Translations under genes and position numbers: made by a program
Source: Pyxidicoccus fallax
Lineage (GTDB): Bacteria > Myxococcota > Myxococcia > Myxococcales > Myxococcaceae
Length of the DNA: 43,675 nucleotides
NCBI RefSeq assembly: GCF_012933655.1
Contig: NZ_JABBJJ010000067.1
Location: 1 to 43,675, forward strand
Direction of reading: 5' to 3'
Notes under the pieces: model-generated
Seen by the model: the letters and a program-made list of their open reading frames with translations, nothing else
Told to the model about the DNA's origin: nothing
The model's database searches: none
Shown here: one piece after another, positions 8,715-16,483 of the stretch
Position numbering within the stretch: the first letter of the stretch is position 1
Layout: every line of letters starts with the position of its first letter

Positions 8715-10249
8715 ACCAGAAGAGCAAGAACCTGGTGACGCTGCTCGCCCTTACCGTGGGCGTGGGAGGGCTGGGGCTCTACGCGTGGTACGGCGTGAAG
8801 GAGCCGGACGCGCGAGAGACCGAGCGCAAGGAGGTGTCCGAGAAGCTCTTCGCCGCGCACGAGGCCGGCGAGAAGGGCTCGGACGGTGGCGCGCCTCCGG
8901 CCCCCGTCTTCACGCGGCTGACGCTGAAGTCGCGCGGCGTCACCACGGAGCTGGCGCGAGAGAAGGACGGCACCTGGAAGGTCACCGCCCCGGTGTCCAC
9001 CGGCGCGGAGCAGGCCGCGGTGGAGTCCATCACCAGCGCCCTGGCTTCGGCGAAGTTCACCTCCACCGTGGAGGAGTCCCCCACGGACGCGGACCTGGAG
9101 AAGTACGGCCTGAAGACGCCGTCCTTCTCCGTGGTGGCCCAGGCCTGGGTGCCGGACGCGAATGGCGGCGGCGCGGAGGACCCGGCGCGCCAGCGCACGG
9201 TGACGCTGCACGGTGGCATCGAGAACCCCTTCGACGGCTCCGTGTACGTGCGCCGCGAGGGAGACCCGAAGGTGTACGCCGCGCCGGGCTCGGTGCGCTG
9301 GTCTCTGGACAAGGACGCCTTCGCGCTGCGCTCCAAGGAGTTCCTCGGGACGCTGGAGGAGCCCTCGCTCACGAGCATCGAGGTGAAGGCGAAGACGAAC
9401 GCGTACCGCCTGGAGCGGGACACGGGCGGCACCGGCTGGCGGCTGGTGCGGCCGGTGAACGTGCGCGCCGACGAGGTGCGGGTGGCGGACCTGCTGATGG
9501 GGCTGAAGGAGCAGCGGGCCATGTCCTTCCCCGAGGACACGCCGGAGATGCGTAGGAAGCTGGGCCTGGAGACGCCTGCGGTGGACGCGCTCTTCACGCC
9601 GGGCGTCGGCGAGCCGGTGCGCGTGCGCATGTCTCAGGTGACGGAGGACGGCGTCACGAAGGTGTACGCGCTGCGCGAGCAGGGCTCGCGGGCGCTGCTG
9701 GGCGAGGTGTACGAGCATGCGCTGGCGGTGCTCGACCTGGGCGTGGCGGAGCTGAAGGACAAGCGCGTGCTGGCGTTCCGCCGCGAGGACGTGCAGCGCG
9801 TGGTGTTCCACCCCGGCGGCGGCGCGCCCCCCATCACCGTGGTGAACGTGGCCGGCGCCAACGGCGGCGCGGGGACGTGGGAGGTGGAGTCCCCGACGCG
9901 CGGCAAGGCGCAGCACTTCAAGGTGCTGTCGCTGCTGGGCTCGCTGGACACCTTCAAGGCCACGGGCTTCGCTGGGACGGCGCCGAGGAACTGGGCGAAG
10001 TACGGCATCTCCGACGCGTCCCGGGGCGCGGTGCTGCAGGGCGCGGACGGCAAGGAGCTGGCGCGGCTGTGGCTGGGGGACGAGGTGAAGGACAAGGCTG
10101 GCACGCTGTACGCGCGCGGCTCCGGGCCGGACGTGCTGGAGGTGTCCGTCGGCTGGGTGCAGCTGCCCACGAAGCCGGAGGACCTGCTGGAGCTTCCGCC
10201 CTCCGCGGAGGACGCGGGCACGCCGGCCACCGCGGCGCCCACGCCCTGA
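8711..10249 (+). CDS. DUF4340 domain protein, partner of the Gld-like ABC transporter
   Basis: 512 aa. I start it at the GTG at 8711, which overlaps the previous stop (GTGA) and has a GAGG a few bases upstream; the open frame extends further left but only as a shadow of the previous gene. One N-terminal membrane span (LVTLLALTVGVGGLGLYAWY) anchors a long periplasmic part made of repeated segments of the type LEKYGLKTPSFSVV / LRRKLGLETPAVDALF / WAKYGISDASRGAVL, that is, at least three copies of the DUF4340 motif, in which a short loop precedes a strand ending in a hydrophobic pair. The family is regularly found next to GldG-like proteins. No enzymatic motif is visible; a periplasmic scaffold or substrate-binding role is an inference. 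Confidence 0.88.
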   Translation: MNQKSKNLVTLLALTVGVGGLGLYAWYGVKEPDARETERKEVSEKLFAAHEAGEKGSDGGAPPAPVFTRLTLKSRGVTTELAREKDGTWKVTAPVSTGAEQAAVESITSALASAKFTSTVEESPTDADLEKYGLKTPSFSVVAQAWVPDANGGGAEDPARQRTVTLHGGIENPFDGSVYVRREGDPKVYAAPGSVRWSLDKDAFALRSKEFLGTLEEPSLTSIEVKAKTNAYRLERDTGGTGWRLVRPVNVRADEVRVADLLMGLKEQRAMSFPEDTPEMRRKLGLETPAVDALFTPGVGEPVRVRMSQVTEDGVTKVYALREQGSRALLGEVYEHALAVLDLGVAELKDKRVLAFRREDVQRVVFHPGGGAPPITVVNVAGANGGAGTWEVESPTRGKAQHFKVLSLLGSLDTFKATGFAGTAPRNWAKYGISDASRGAVLQGADGKELARLWLGDEVKDKAGTLYARGSGPDVLEVSVGWVQLPTKPEDLLELPPSAEDAGTPATAAPTP

Positions 10250-10280
10250 AAACCGGCCCCGGCGTGCTTCAGGGCACGCC
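10243..10280. terminator. Hairpin between convergent genes
   Basis: GCCCTGAA (10243-10250) pairs with TTCAGGGC (10268-10275), and an alternative stem pairs GGCGTGC (10261-10267) with GCACGCC (10274-10280). The hairpin straddles the stop codons of the DUF4340 gene and the opposing gene and may terminate both. There is no T-run, so it is a weak call. Confidence 0.35.
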
Positions 10281-11291
10281 CATCCCCTTCCGCACCTGAC
10301 ACGCGTAGGACAGGGCCGGCGGCTTCGTCGGCCTGCACGAGAGCAGCGGCGAGGTGGGCGCGCCCGCGTCGAGCGGCCGGGGCTCCTTCGCCAGCTCGCA
10401 GGCCGTCTCCGTCGGCGAGTGCCATTCGCAGGTGGCGGCGCTCATGGACTCCCGGGGGAGCCACGTCACCTCGCGGCTCTTCTCCTCGTCGCAGACCTCC
10501 TCGGCGGGCCCCGGATTGACGCACTGGAGCGCCGGCACGTTCCTCCGCGCGCGGGGCGCCGGCACGAGCTTCTCGCACCACCGCCGCGTCACCCGCTGGC
10601 GGCAGGCCTCGTTCGTACCGTTGTAGGGGGTCTGCACCAGCTCGAACGGGCGCCCATCCCGGGAGAGGCCCACCGCCGTCAGCCGGGTGGGGTCTTCGTG
10701 GTCGGAATACCCGCTGACCCAGAAGGGCTTCCCCGTCTTCAGCGCGCTCTCGGCGTCCTTGTTCCCAACCTCCTTGTCGCCGAGTTCTTCCGCCACCGTG
10801 TCGAGGTCGCAGGGCTCACAGCGGACGCTCTGCCGCTGGAGCGCGACGGGGACGGAGGGCAGCACTCCCGTCCGGAGCCAGTCGAGCTCGACGTCACTCT
10901 TGAAAGCGGGCCGCGTGCGCGAGCAGATGGTGGACACCGGCTGTCCGTCGTAGTCGTTCACGTAGACGAGGAACTCGTCTCCCTCGGTGAAGGGGTACTC
11001 GCAGCTCGCCGTGGGGCCGCTGGGCAGAACCAACGAGCCTCCGGGCTTGCCCTTGAAGACCTCGAGGACCTCGAGCCGGGCCTCCCAGTCCGTCTTCACG
11101 CCCAGGTACGACAGCAGCTTCAGACGCGGGCCCACGGACTTCACGCGCCCGTGGAAGACCATGTCGGAGTCGGAGAGGGCGTCACGCAGCGCCTCGTGCA
11201 GGTCCGGCGAGCCGCGCACGCAGCTACAGGCATCGGCGGGCGTGGGCAGCGTGAGCACCGCGCACGCCAGCAGGAAGATGAAGGCCTTCAT
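10269..11291 (-). CDS. Secreted protein with N-terminal CSC motif, NTR/TIMP-like start
   Basis: 340 aa. A clear type I signal peptide (hydrophobic core FIFLLACAVLTL, cleavage after PADA) is followed at once by CSCVRG and a short domain with SDMVFHGRVKSV and YPFTEGDEFLVYVND. A mature N-terminal CxC followed by a strand of the form VFxGxV is the pattern of the NTR/TIMP OB-fold, so that fold is my best guess for residues about 22-135. The remaining 200 residues contain 10 or more Cys, suggesting disulphide bonds in the periplasm or outside, and match no family I know. No catalytic motif is evident. The gene stands alone, convergent with the ABC operon. Confidence 0.75.
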   Translation of the reverse strand: MKAFIFLLACAVLTLPTPADACSCVRGSPDLHEALRDALSDSDMVFHGRVKSVGPRLKLLSYLGVKTDWEARLEVLEVFKGKPGGSLVLPSGPTASCEYPFTEGDEFLVYVNDYDGQPVSTICSRTRPAFKSDVELDWLRTGVLPSVPVALQRQSVRCEPCDLDTVAEELGDKEVGNKDAESALKTGKPFWVSGYSDHEDPTRLTAVGLSRDGRPFELVQTPYNGTNEACRQRVTRRWCEKLVPAPRARRNVPALQCVNPGPAEEVCDEEKSREVTWLPRESMSAATCEWHSPTETACELAKEPRPLDAGAPTSPLLSCRPTKPPALSYACQVRKGMGVP

Positions 11292-11334
11292 CTCCGGGAG
11301 CGTAACCCGAAGTCAGGGAGGCATTGGACCGGGC

Positions 11335-11727
11335 TCACATCCGCTCGGGCTCGATGATGCCCGCGAACGGCTCCCAGCTGTCCTCCATGGTGACGTAGTC
11401 GTCGGTGAGTTCCTCGCCCTCGGCGATGTCCCGCAGCGCGAGCGTGTACTGCCGCGTCGGGTCGTTGCCGCAGTTCGGCTTGGGCGAGTGGTTCATGAAG
11501 CGCGCGTGGTCTCCGCACAGCACCAGCGTGCCCCGGTCGCTGTAGGCGTAGCGGGACAGGAAGGTCTTCATCACCGGAGGCATCTTCGAGACGTCTTCCG
11601 GGGTGAATCGCTGGTCCAAGGGCGGGTCGAAGCCCCACACCACCGTGCCCTTCGGAATGGACTGGCCCGCGAACAGGCCGATGCCGTGGATGCCGGACTG
11701 AGCGATGTACGTCTTCACACGCAGCAT
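11335..11727 (-). CDS. SET-domain protein, putative lysine methyltransferase
   Basis: 130 aa, essentially a bare SET domain. Visible family motifs are GIGLFAGQSIPKGTVVW at the start, FMNHSPKPNCG (the NHSxxPNC S-adenosylmethionine/peptide-binding motif) in the middle, and EGEELTDDY near the end. There are no pre-SET or post-SET zinc cysteines, as is usual in bacterial versions. The longer open frame begins 38 codons upstream at 11841, but that extension is basic and unlike the family, so I use the ATG at 11727; its ribosome-binding site is weak. SET proteins methylate protein lysines with S-adenosylmethionine; the substrate is unknown and could be a ribosomal or DNA-binding protein. Confidence 0.85.
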   Translation of the reverse strand: MLRVKTYIAQSGIHGIGLFAGQSIPKGTVVWGFDPPLDQRFTPEDVSKMPPVMKTFLSRYAYSDRGTLVLCGDHARFMNHSPKPNCGNDPTRQYTLALRDIAEGEELTDDYVTMEDSWEPFAGIIEPERM

Positions 11728-11862
11728 AGGGTGTAGGTGTCCCCGACCGTGGTGCTCCGAGACTCCGGCATCTTCCAGCCCACGGCCTCTGTACACGAGG
11801 TATTTACGCCCGCCCCGAGACGGAAGGCCATTTCCACACACTCGTCACGGGTGGGTGGGCCG

Positions 11863-13161
11863 CTACCTCGCCAGGGACGCCCGAAGCCGGTGGGCGACGG
11901 AGTCCAGCCAGGCCCGCGCCACCTCGGGGCGCAGCAGGGGCTGAGCGAAGCCCAGGTGGATGTAGAGCTCGTCCCGATACGTGTACGCGTGGACGACCCA
12001 CAGGGGACCGAAGCCGCGGATGGCGGGAGTGAACTGGATTTCCCTCAGCGTCAGCGGGCCGAAGTGGTCGGCCACCTGGAAGGTGCCCATGTTGGAGAAC
12101 GACAGCACCATGGCCGGGGGCTTCTCCTTCTCGAAGAAGCTCAGCCGCATCTTCGCCAGGTGGGGCGTGGTGTAGTGGAGCTGGCTGGCCAGCGCGTCCT
12201 CGATGTTCGACTTCGTCGCGCGCGCGAGCTCCCAGAACGTCCCCTTCGCGTCCACCGCGTTGACGAACATGCCGGTGCCGAAGGCGAAGGCCAGGTGGGA
12301 CGGGTCCGCGAACTCGGACTGGATGGCGTTGCGGTAGCTGAGCGGTGAGAGCCAGGCGAGGTTCATCGGCCCCTCCCCCGGCAGGCCCTCGCGGATGGTG
12401 AGCAGCATGGCCGCCGCGAGCGCCGCGGTGACGGAGCTGCGCTCCTCGCGCGCCCGCTCCACCAGCGGCGCCAGCACGTCCACCGGCAGCCGGAGGTGCT
12501 CGAAGCTCGACTGCTGCTGCTCCACCGGCGCGAACTCGGTGATGGGCATGGGCCGGGGCTTCTTCGTCATCATCGTGCCCATCATGTGCGCCATGAAGCG
12601 GGCCTTCTTGAGCCCCAGCGCCAGCCCCTTCAAGGGGAGCAGCTCCGTGGTGGGCGGCGAGATGGGCCGGGCCGCCACCGGCGCGGGCTCCTTCCCCGCC
12701 GCCAGCTCACCGCACAGCTCCATCAGGCGGCCGTACACGCGCATCATCGCCGCCGCGTCCATGATGCCGTGGTGCGACTTGATGACCACGTCATGCAGCG
12801 CGGTGCCGGCCCCGGCCGGGACGTAGCTGACGCGCATCAGCCCCTCCGACGAGGCGAGTGACGCGTTGAGTTCCTCGCGTATCACCTCGCGCCACTGGTC
12901 CGGCCCGGTGCGCTCCACCTGCCGCGCGGGAATCCGCAGGTTGGGGTCCACCTCGTAGTGCAGGCGGCCCTCCACGGAGGTGATGCGCGCCTGGAGCAGC
13001 GTGTGCTCCTGCTGGAGCAGCCGCAGCGCCCGCTGGACGATGGCGAAGGTGAGCGGCCCTTCCAACCGCAAGCACAGCTGCATCTGCAGGGCGCCGCTCA
13101 GCCGGCGGTTGTAGTACTCGAACTCCTCCTCGTTGGGGCTCAGGGCCCGTGCCACGCTCAT
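11863..13161 (-). CDS. Condensation-fold acyltransferase (PapA/WES-like)
   Basis: 432 aa, the size of a single condensation-fold (BAHD/CoA-acyltransferase-like) protein. The catalytic motif reads HHGIMDA at residues 130-136: the catalytic second His and the structural Asp of HHxxxDG are kept, the Gly is Ala. The C-terminal half has the expected SFSNMGTF block and the LHYTTPHL region near the tunnel. No carrier-protein, adenylation or ketosynthase domain is adjacent, so this is a stand-alone transferase such as those that make wax or polyketide esters (PapA5-like), not an NRPS module. It could esterify a lipid or secondary metabolite; acyl donor and acceptor cannot be told. Confidence 0.8.
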   Translation of the reverse strand: MSVARALSPNEEEFEYYNRRLSGALQMQLCLRLEGPLTFAIVQRALRLLQQEHTLLQARITSVEGRLHYEVDPNLRIPARQVERTGPDQWREVIREELNASLASSEGLMRVSYVPAGAGTALHDVVIKSHHGIMDAAAMMRVYGRLMELCGELAAGKEPAPVAARPISPPTTELLPLKGLALGLKKARFMAHMMGTMMTKKPRPMPITEFAPVEQQQSSFEHLRLPVDVLAPLVERAREERSSVTAALAAAMLLTIREGLPGEGPMNLAWLSPLSYRNAIQSEFADPSHLAFAFGTGMFVNAVDAKGTFWELARATKSNIEDALASQLHYTTPHLAKMRLSFFEKEKPPAMVLSFSNMGTFQVADHFGPLTLREIQFTPAIRGFGPLWVVHAYTYRDELYIHLGFAQPLLRPEVARAWLDSVAHRLRASLAR

Positions 13162-13220
13162 GAGGGTTCTCCAGGGTGTTCGGCTTGGGCCTGAATCCCG
13201 TCACAGGGCCGTCGGGAGGA

Positions 13221-13274
13221 CAAGCCGCCAGCGGGTAGGGCCGCCGCGGTCCGGTTGTGAGACCTGGCGGCTTG
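13221..13274 (-). terminator. Perfect 11-bp inverted repeat downstream of the DUF2252 gene
   Basis: CAAGCCGCCAG (13221-13231) is the exact reverse complement of CTGGCGGCTTG (13264-13274), with a 32-nt loop that is itself GC-rich. It starts 7 bp after the stop of the DUF2252 gene and ends 60 bp before the next gene start, so a terminator or attenuator fits. No T-tract is present. Confidence 0.4.
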
Positions 13275-13280
13275 CGCGGC

Positions 13281-14759
13281 TCAGTGCACCAGCGCCTCAT
13301 CCACCAGGGAGTCCTGCGCGTCGATGAAGCGGGCGTAGTCCTCGTCCACCTGGTCCGCGTAGGCGCAGGCGAAGTCGGCGAGCGCCTCGTCGAAGCAGGT
13401 GCCGCCGCCGAGGTAGCCGGCGATGGCGGCGGCATCCCCGGTGCGCGCGTGGGCCCGGGCCAGGGTGGCGCCACAGGACTCGGCGTATTCGAGGAACAGG
13501 TCGGGCGCCATCTTCTCCACGTCGAGCGCGCCCTTCATGTCGCGCAGTTGCCGGACGTAGAAGGCGCCCATGCCCTCCACCTCGGTCCACCCGAGGAACA
13601 GGTCGGAGAAGGCCTGCATGCGTCGCTGTCCCACGACGACGCGCTCACCGGGGCTGCGGACGCCGCTCGGGCCGAGGTAGGGCTCCAGCACGGAGGGCTG
13701 CGCCTCCTTGACCTGGAGCACCAGCGGGTCGTCCTCGCCGTTGCCCTGGCACAGCACGACGTAGGCCTGGAGCCCCACGCTGCCCACGCCCACCACCTTG
13801 AAGCCCCACTCGCGCTGGCGGTAGCGCAGGCAGAGGTCGCGCATGGCGCCGTCCAGCGAGGACAGGTAGCCCGCGGCCAGCCGCCGCATCCGCCGGCGCA
13901 GCTCCCCCACGGAGATGCCCATCTTCACCGCGGCGAGCGGAAAGAGCAGCGGAGGTTGGTACGCGAGGTGCCTGCGTCCGCCGCGCTCCACGGTGAGCTT
14001 CTCCACGGCGTGCGCGCTGGTGTGGCGGCGGGCCTTCTCCACGGCCTCTTCCGCCAGTCCGGCGCGGTCCTGACAGTCGCGCACGAGCTGCTTCGCGTCC
14101 ACGGCCCGGGACCACACCTCCAGGAGTCCGCACGGGGCCAGCTCGCGCATCATCCGCCGGTAGGCCTTCACGGCCCTGCGGGCCGCCTTCTTGCCGCAGC
14201 CGCGGCCGAGCCCGTTCCGCCGCGCGGCGACCACGCAGCTCGCCGCCAGCCGCTTCACGTCCCACTCGAAGGGGCCGGGCAGCGTCTCGTCGAAGTCGTT
14301 GAGGTCGAAGATGAGCCGGCGCTCGGGGGTGGCGAAGAGGCCGAAGTTGGCCAGGTGCGCGTCACCGCAGAGCTGGGTGCGCAGGCCGCACACCGGCGTC
14401 CGCGACAGGTCTCTCGCCATGACGAAGGGCGTGCCTCGGAGGAAGGCGAAGCTCGACTGCGACATGCGCTCGTGGCGCACGGGGACGAGCCAGGGCAGCC
14501 GCGTCGCGTCCGAGCGGCGGAGCTGCTCCAGGGGCTCGCGTCCCTCGGAGGGCTTCCACTCCGCGTGGGCGCTCCGGGGGCAGTGCTTGCGCAGCGCGCG
14601 GCCCATGGCCATGCGCTCGTCGACGCTCCGGAAGTCACCGCGGGCCAGCAGCGAGGGCCTCTGGCCCCGGGGCGTTCGGCGCACGCGCTGGTGTCGCTCG
14701 GCGGAGACCAGGGGGACCTTCGCGGCCCCCAGCTCGGCGGATGGGTCCTGCGAATCCAT
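13281..14759 (-). CDS. DUF2252 family protein, kinase-like fold
   Basis: 492 aa. CGDAHLANFG followed about 15 residues later by FDLNDFDE is the DUF2252 signature; the pair resembles the catalytic loop and metal-binding motif of aminoglycoside-phosphotransferase/protein-kinase-like enzymes, so a phosphotransferase fold is likely though the reaction is unknown. Later conserved blocks are GVGSVGLQAYVVLCQG (a strand with Gly-rich turn), VLQVKEAQPSVLEPY with a Lys that could be the ATP-binding lysine, and VVVGQRRMQAFSDLFLGW. The frame is open upstream to 14942, but the ATG at 14759 has a GGGAG eleven bases before it and removes a basic, shadow-like leader. It lies 91 bp after the helical small-protein gene, on the same strand. 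Confidence 0.88.
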   Translation of the reverse strand: MDSQDPSAELGAAKVPLVSAERHQRVRRTPRGQRPSLLARGDFRSVDERMAMGRALRKHCPRSAHAEWKPSEGREPLEQLRRSDATRLPWLVPVRHERMSQSSFAFLRGTPFVMARDLSRTPVCGLRTQLCGDAHLANFGLFATPERRLIFDLNDFDETLPGPFEWDVKRLAASCVVAARRNGLGRGCGKKAARRAVKAYRRMMRELAPCGLLEVWSRAVDAKQLVRDCQDRAGLAEEAVEKARRHTSAHAVEKLTVERGGRRHLAYQPPLLFPLAAVKMGISVGELRRRMRRLAAGYLSSLDGAMRDLCLRYRQREWGFKVVGVGSVGLQAYVVLCQGNGEDDPLVLQVKEAQPSVLEPYLGPSGVRSPGERVVVGQRRMQAFSDLFLGWTEVEGMGAFYVRQLRDMKGALDVEKMAPDLFLEYAESCGATLARAHARTGDAAAIAGYLGGGTCFDEALADFACAYADQVDEDYARFIDAQDSLVDEALVH

Positions 14760-14850
14760 GGTGCTCGCTCCCACGAGCAACGTGGGGTTGGACGGGACGG
14801 TTCGGAAGCACCCGGCCCGGGAAGCGCCGCCCGCCTGCCCGCCCTTCGCG

Positions 14851-15177
14851 CTACCGCGTGGAGGACGGCAGCGGCGCGGGAGGTGGCACGTCGCGAATGC
14901 GCGCCTCGCCCGAGCGCTGCTCCACCACGTCGAGCGCGACATCCACCGTCTTTCCGACCACGCGGTTCACCAGCCGGACCATGCCGTAGGAGACCGACAG
15001 GGTCAGGTCATGAAGCGCCTGGATGCGGCGGACGGGCGCGTCGAGCGGCCGTATCTTGCGCAGCAGCGCGAAGGGCACCGCCGCGGTGCGCCTGTGGACG
15101 CCCTCGACGGCCGTCGTGCCGTGCTCCACCACGTCCTGCACCAGGGACTTCAGCCCACGCCAGCGCTTCATCCTCAT
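14851..15177 (-). CDS. Small helical protein coupled to the alpha/beta hydrolase
   Basis: 108 aa, too short to be called easily: it lies inside a longer open frame whose first 161 codons are a shadow of the hydrolase gene. Its ATG overlaps the TGA of the hydrolase (ATGA) and a GAGG sits a few bases upstream, inside the hydrolase end. The sequence is almost all amphipathic helix: LKSLVQDVVEHGTTAVEGVH, then LTLSVSYGMVRLVNRVVGKT, and a proline-rich tail. From memory, many proteobacterial alpha/beta hydrolases of this group carry just such a helical segment (LVEAMHH..., RLVG...) fused in front of the hydrolase domain, so this looks like that domain split off and placed downstream. No enzymatic motif. 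Presence as a gene is well supported by coupling and codon bias; the role is inferred. Confidence 0.75.
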   Translation of the reverse strand: MRMKRWRGLKSLVQDVVEHGTTAVEGVHRRTAAVPFALLRKIRPLDAPVRRIQALHDLTLSVSYGMVRLVNRVVGKTVDVALDVVEQRSGEARIRDVPPPAPLPSSTR

Positions 15178-16172
15178 GGTGCCTCCTCGAACCACGTCCG
15201 AAGCCGGGCGTAGACCCGGGCATCGTGTGCCAGCGCGACATGATGGGTGCCCGTGAGCACCTGCACGTTCTCGGGCGGGACGAGCAGGTCGTGGCCCACG
15301 CGCCCCGCCCTGCCCGCGGCGCTCGCCATGGGGACCACGCCGTCGCCGAACAGCAGGGAGAGCAGGTGCCGCTCCTCGACGGCCAGCGCGCCCACCAGCA
15401 GGTGGTGTGAGATGCCGGGAAGCAACGGAATGGGATGACCGCGACTCTGGAGGGGCGCGCCCAGTTCCTTCACGCCGCTGCTGCGCAGGTCCGCCACGTC
15501 CGCGATGAGCAGGGTGTACGGATTCGGAATGTCGCGCAGCACCCGGGAGATGACGCGGCCCATCCGCTCCAATGGGCTGCCCAGGTGCGGCACGCCGATG
15601 TAGACGGCCCGACGGACTCGGGACAGCCACGCGTGGCCCGCCTCGGCGGCCACCTGACACGCGCTGCGCACCACGAGCCCGCCCATGCTGTAGCCCACCA
15701 GGACGAGCTCCTCGACGGGCACCGGGAACGCGGCGACGAGCTCCTCCAGCAGCCGCGCCAGGGACTCGCCGTTGTCGGAGATGCGCAGGCCTGTGTTGTA
15801 GCGGAGGTAGAGCGGCGTGAAGCCGTGGTCGCGCTCCAGCAGCGAGCCGTACGTCACCGCGGGCTCGCCGGGGAAGGACCAGACGGCCTCGGTGACCGCC
15901 AGCCCGTGCACCCAGAGCGCGAGCCGTCCTTTCGACCGGGGATATGCCCGCCGCAGCGACTCGCGCTCCACCTGGAGCGGACGCCCGTCGAGGAACAACT
16001 CCATGGGCGTGGCCAGCCCGTTGTCATTCCGGTGCAGGTAGTCCCCCACCACGCCGTTGAGGACGCCGAGGGCGAACTCCAGACGGCCTCCACCCACGCG
16101 TGGCGGTGGTGCGGCGTCAGTCGGGCTTTCCGGCGCGGAGGCCGGGACATCCATCGCTTCGATTGGGATCAC
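15174..16172 (-). CDS. Alpha/beta hydrolase (lipase/esterase, PGAP1-like)
   Basis: 332 aa with this start. The nucleophile elbow GYSMGG, the oxyanion-region LWVHGL, the IGVPHLGSP block typical of triacylglycerol-lipase/PGAP1-type enzymes, and a likely catalytic Asp in FGDGVVPMAS and His in GTHHVALAHD near the end are all present, so the Ser-Asp-His triad is complete. There is no signal peptide, so it probably acts in the cytoplasm or at the inner membrane. Start choice is uncertain: the GTG at 16172 has a GAGG five bases upstream; ATG at 16154 and ATG at 16208 are in-frame alternatives without a good site. The stop overlaps the start of the helical protein gene by 4 bp. Confidence 0.87.
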   Translation of the reverse strand: MIPIEAMDVPASAPESPTDAAPPPRVGGGRLEFALGVLNGVVGDYLHRNDNGLATPMELFLDGRPLQVERESLRRAYPRSKGRLALWVHGLAVTEAVWSFPGEPAVTYGSLLERDHGFTPLYLRYNTGLRISDNGESLARLLEELVAAFPVPVEELVLVGYSMGGLVVRSACQVAAEAGHAWLSRVRRAVYIGVPHLGSPLERMGRVISRVLRDIPNPYTLLIADVADLRSSGVKELGAPLQSRGHPIPLLPGISHHLLVGALAVEERHLLSLLFGDGVVPMASAAGRAGRVGHDLLVPPENVQVLTGTHHVALAHDARVYARLRTWFEEAP

Positions 16173-16483
16173 GGAGGCCTCGCCGCACAACCTGACACAG
16201 CGCGGCATGAATCACCAGGAGCCGCTCGGGCGCATCCAGCAGATGGAGATCGTTCCTGTACACGGAGACCTGTCCGAGCTCGAACGCATCGCCGTCCACC
16301 AGCGGGCCCGAAATCACGACTGAAGCTCACCCAGGAGTTCGGATTGTCTGGGGCGCGTGGTTCCACCACGTCACCCTGCGCGGCAAGGTGGGCCGCATCA
16401 AGGTGAACAACGCGATTCACGACACCCTGGCTGGACGTCCTCGGACGGCTCCGCCAGGAGGGCCTGCTGGGCTGAGCGACCGC
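16173..16483. other. Gene-poor stretch with degraded coding remnants
   Basis: No complete gene fits here. On the minus strand, a GTG-started frame at 16317 reads about 55 residues with normal high-GC codon use (SVYRNDLHLLDAPERLLVIH) before it runs into the hydrolase start. On the plus strand, 16338-16427 reads RIVWGAWFHHVTLRGKVGRI and on with strong G/C third positions, but it must shift frame near 16427 to reach the convincing ending WLDVLGRLRQEGLLG at 16428-16475. I read these as remains of one or two lost genes. I do not recognise either family. Confidence 0.4.
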
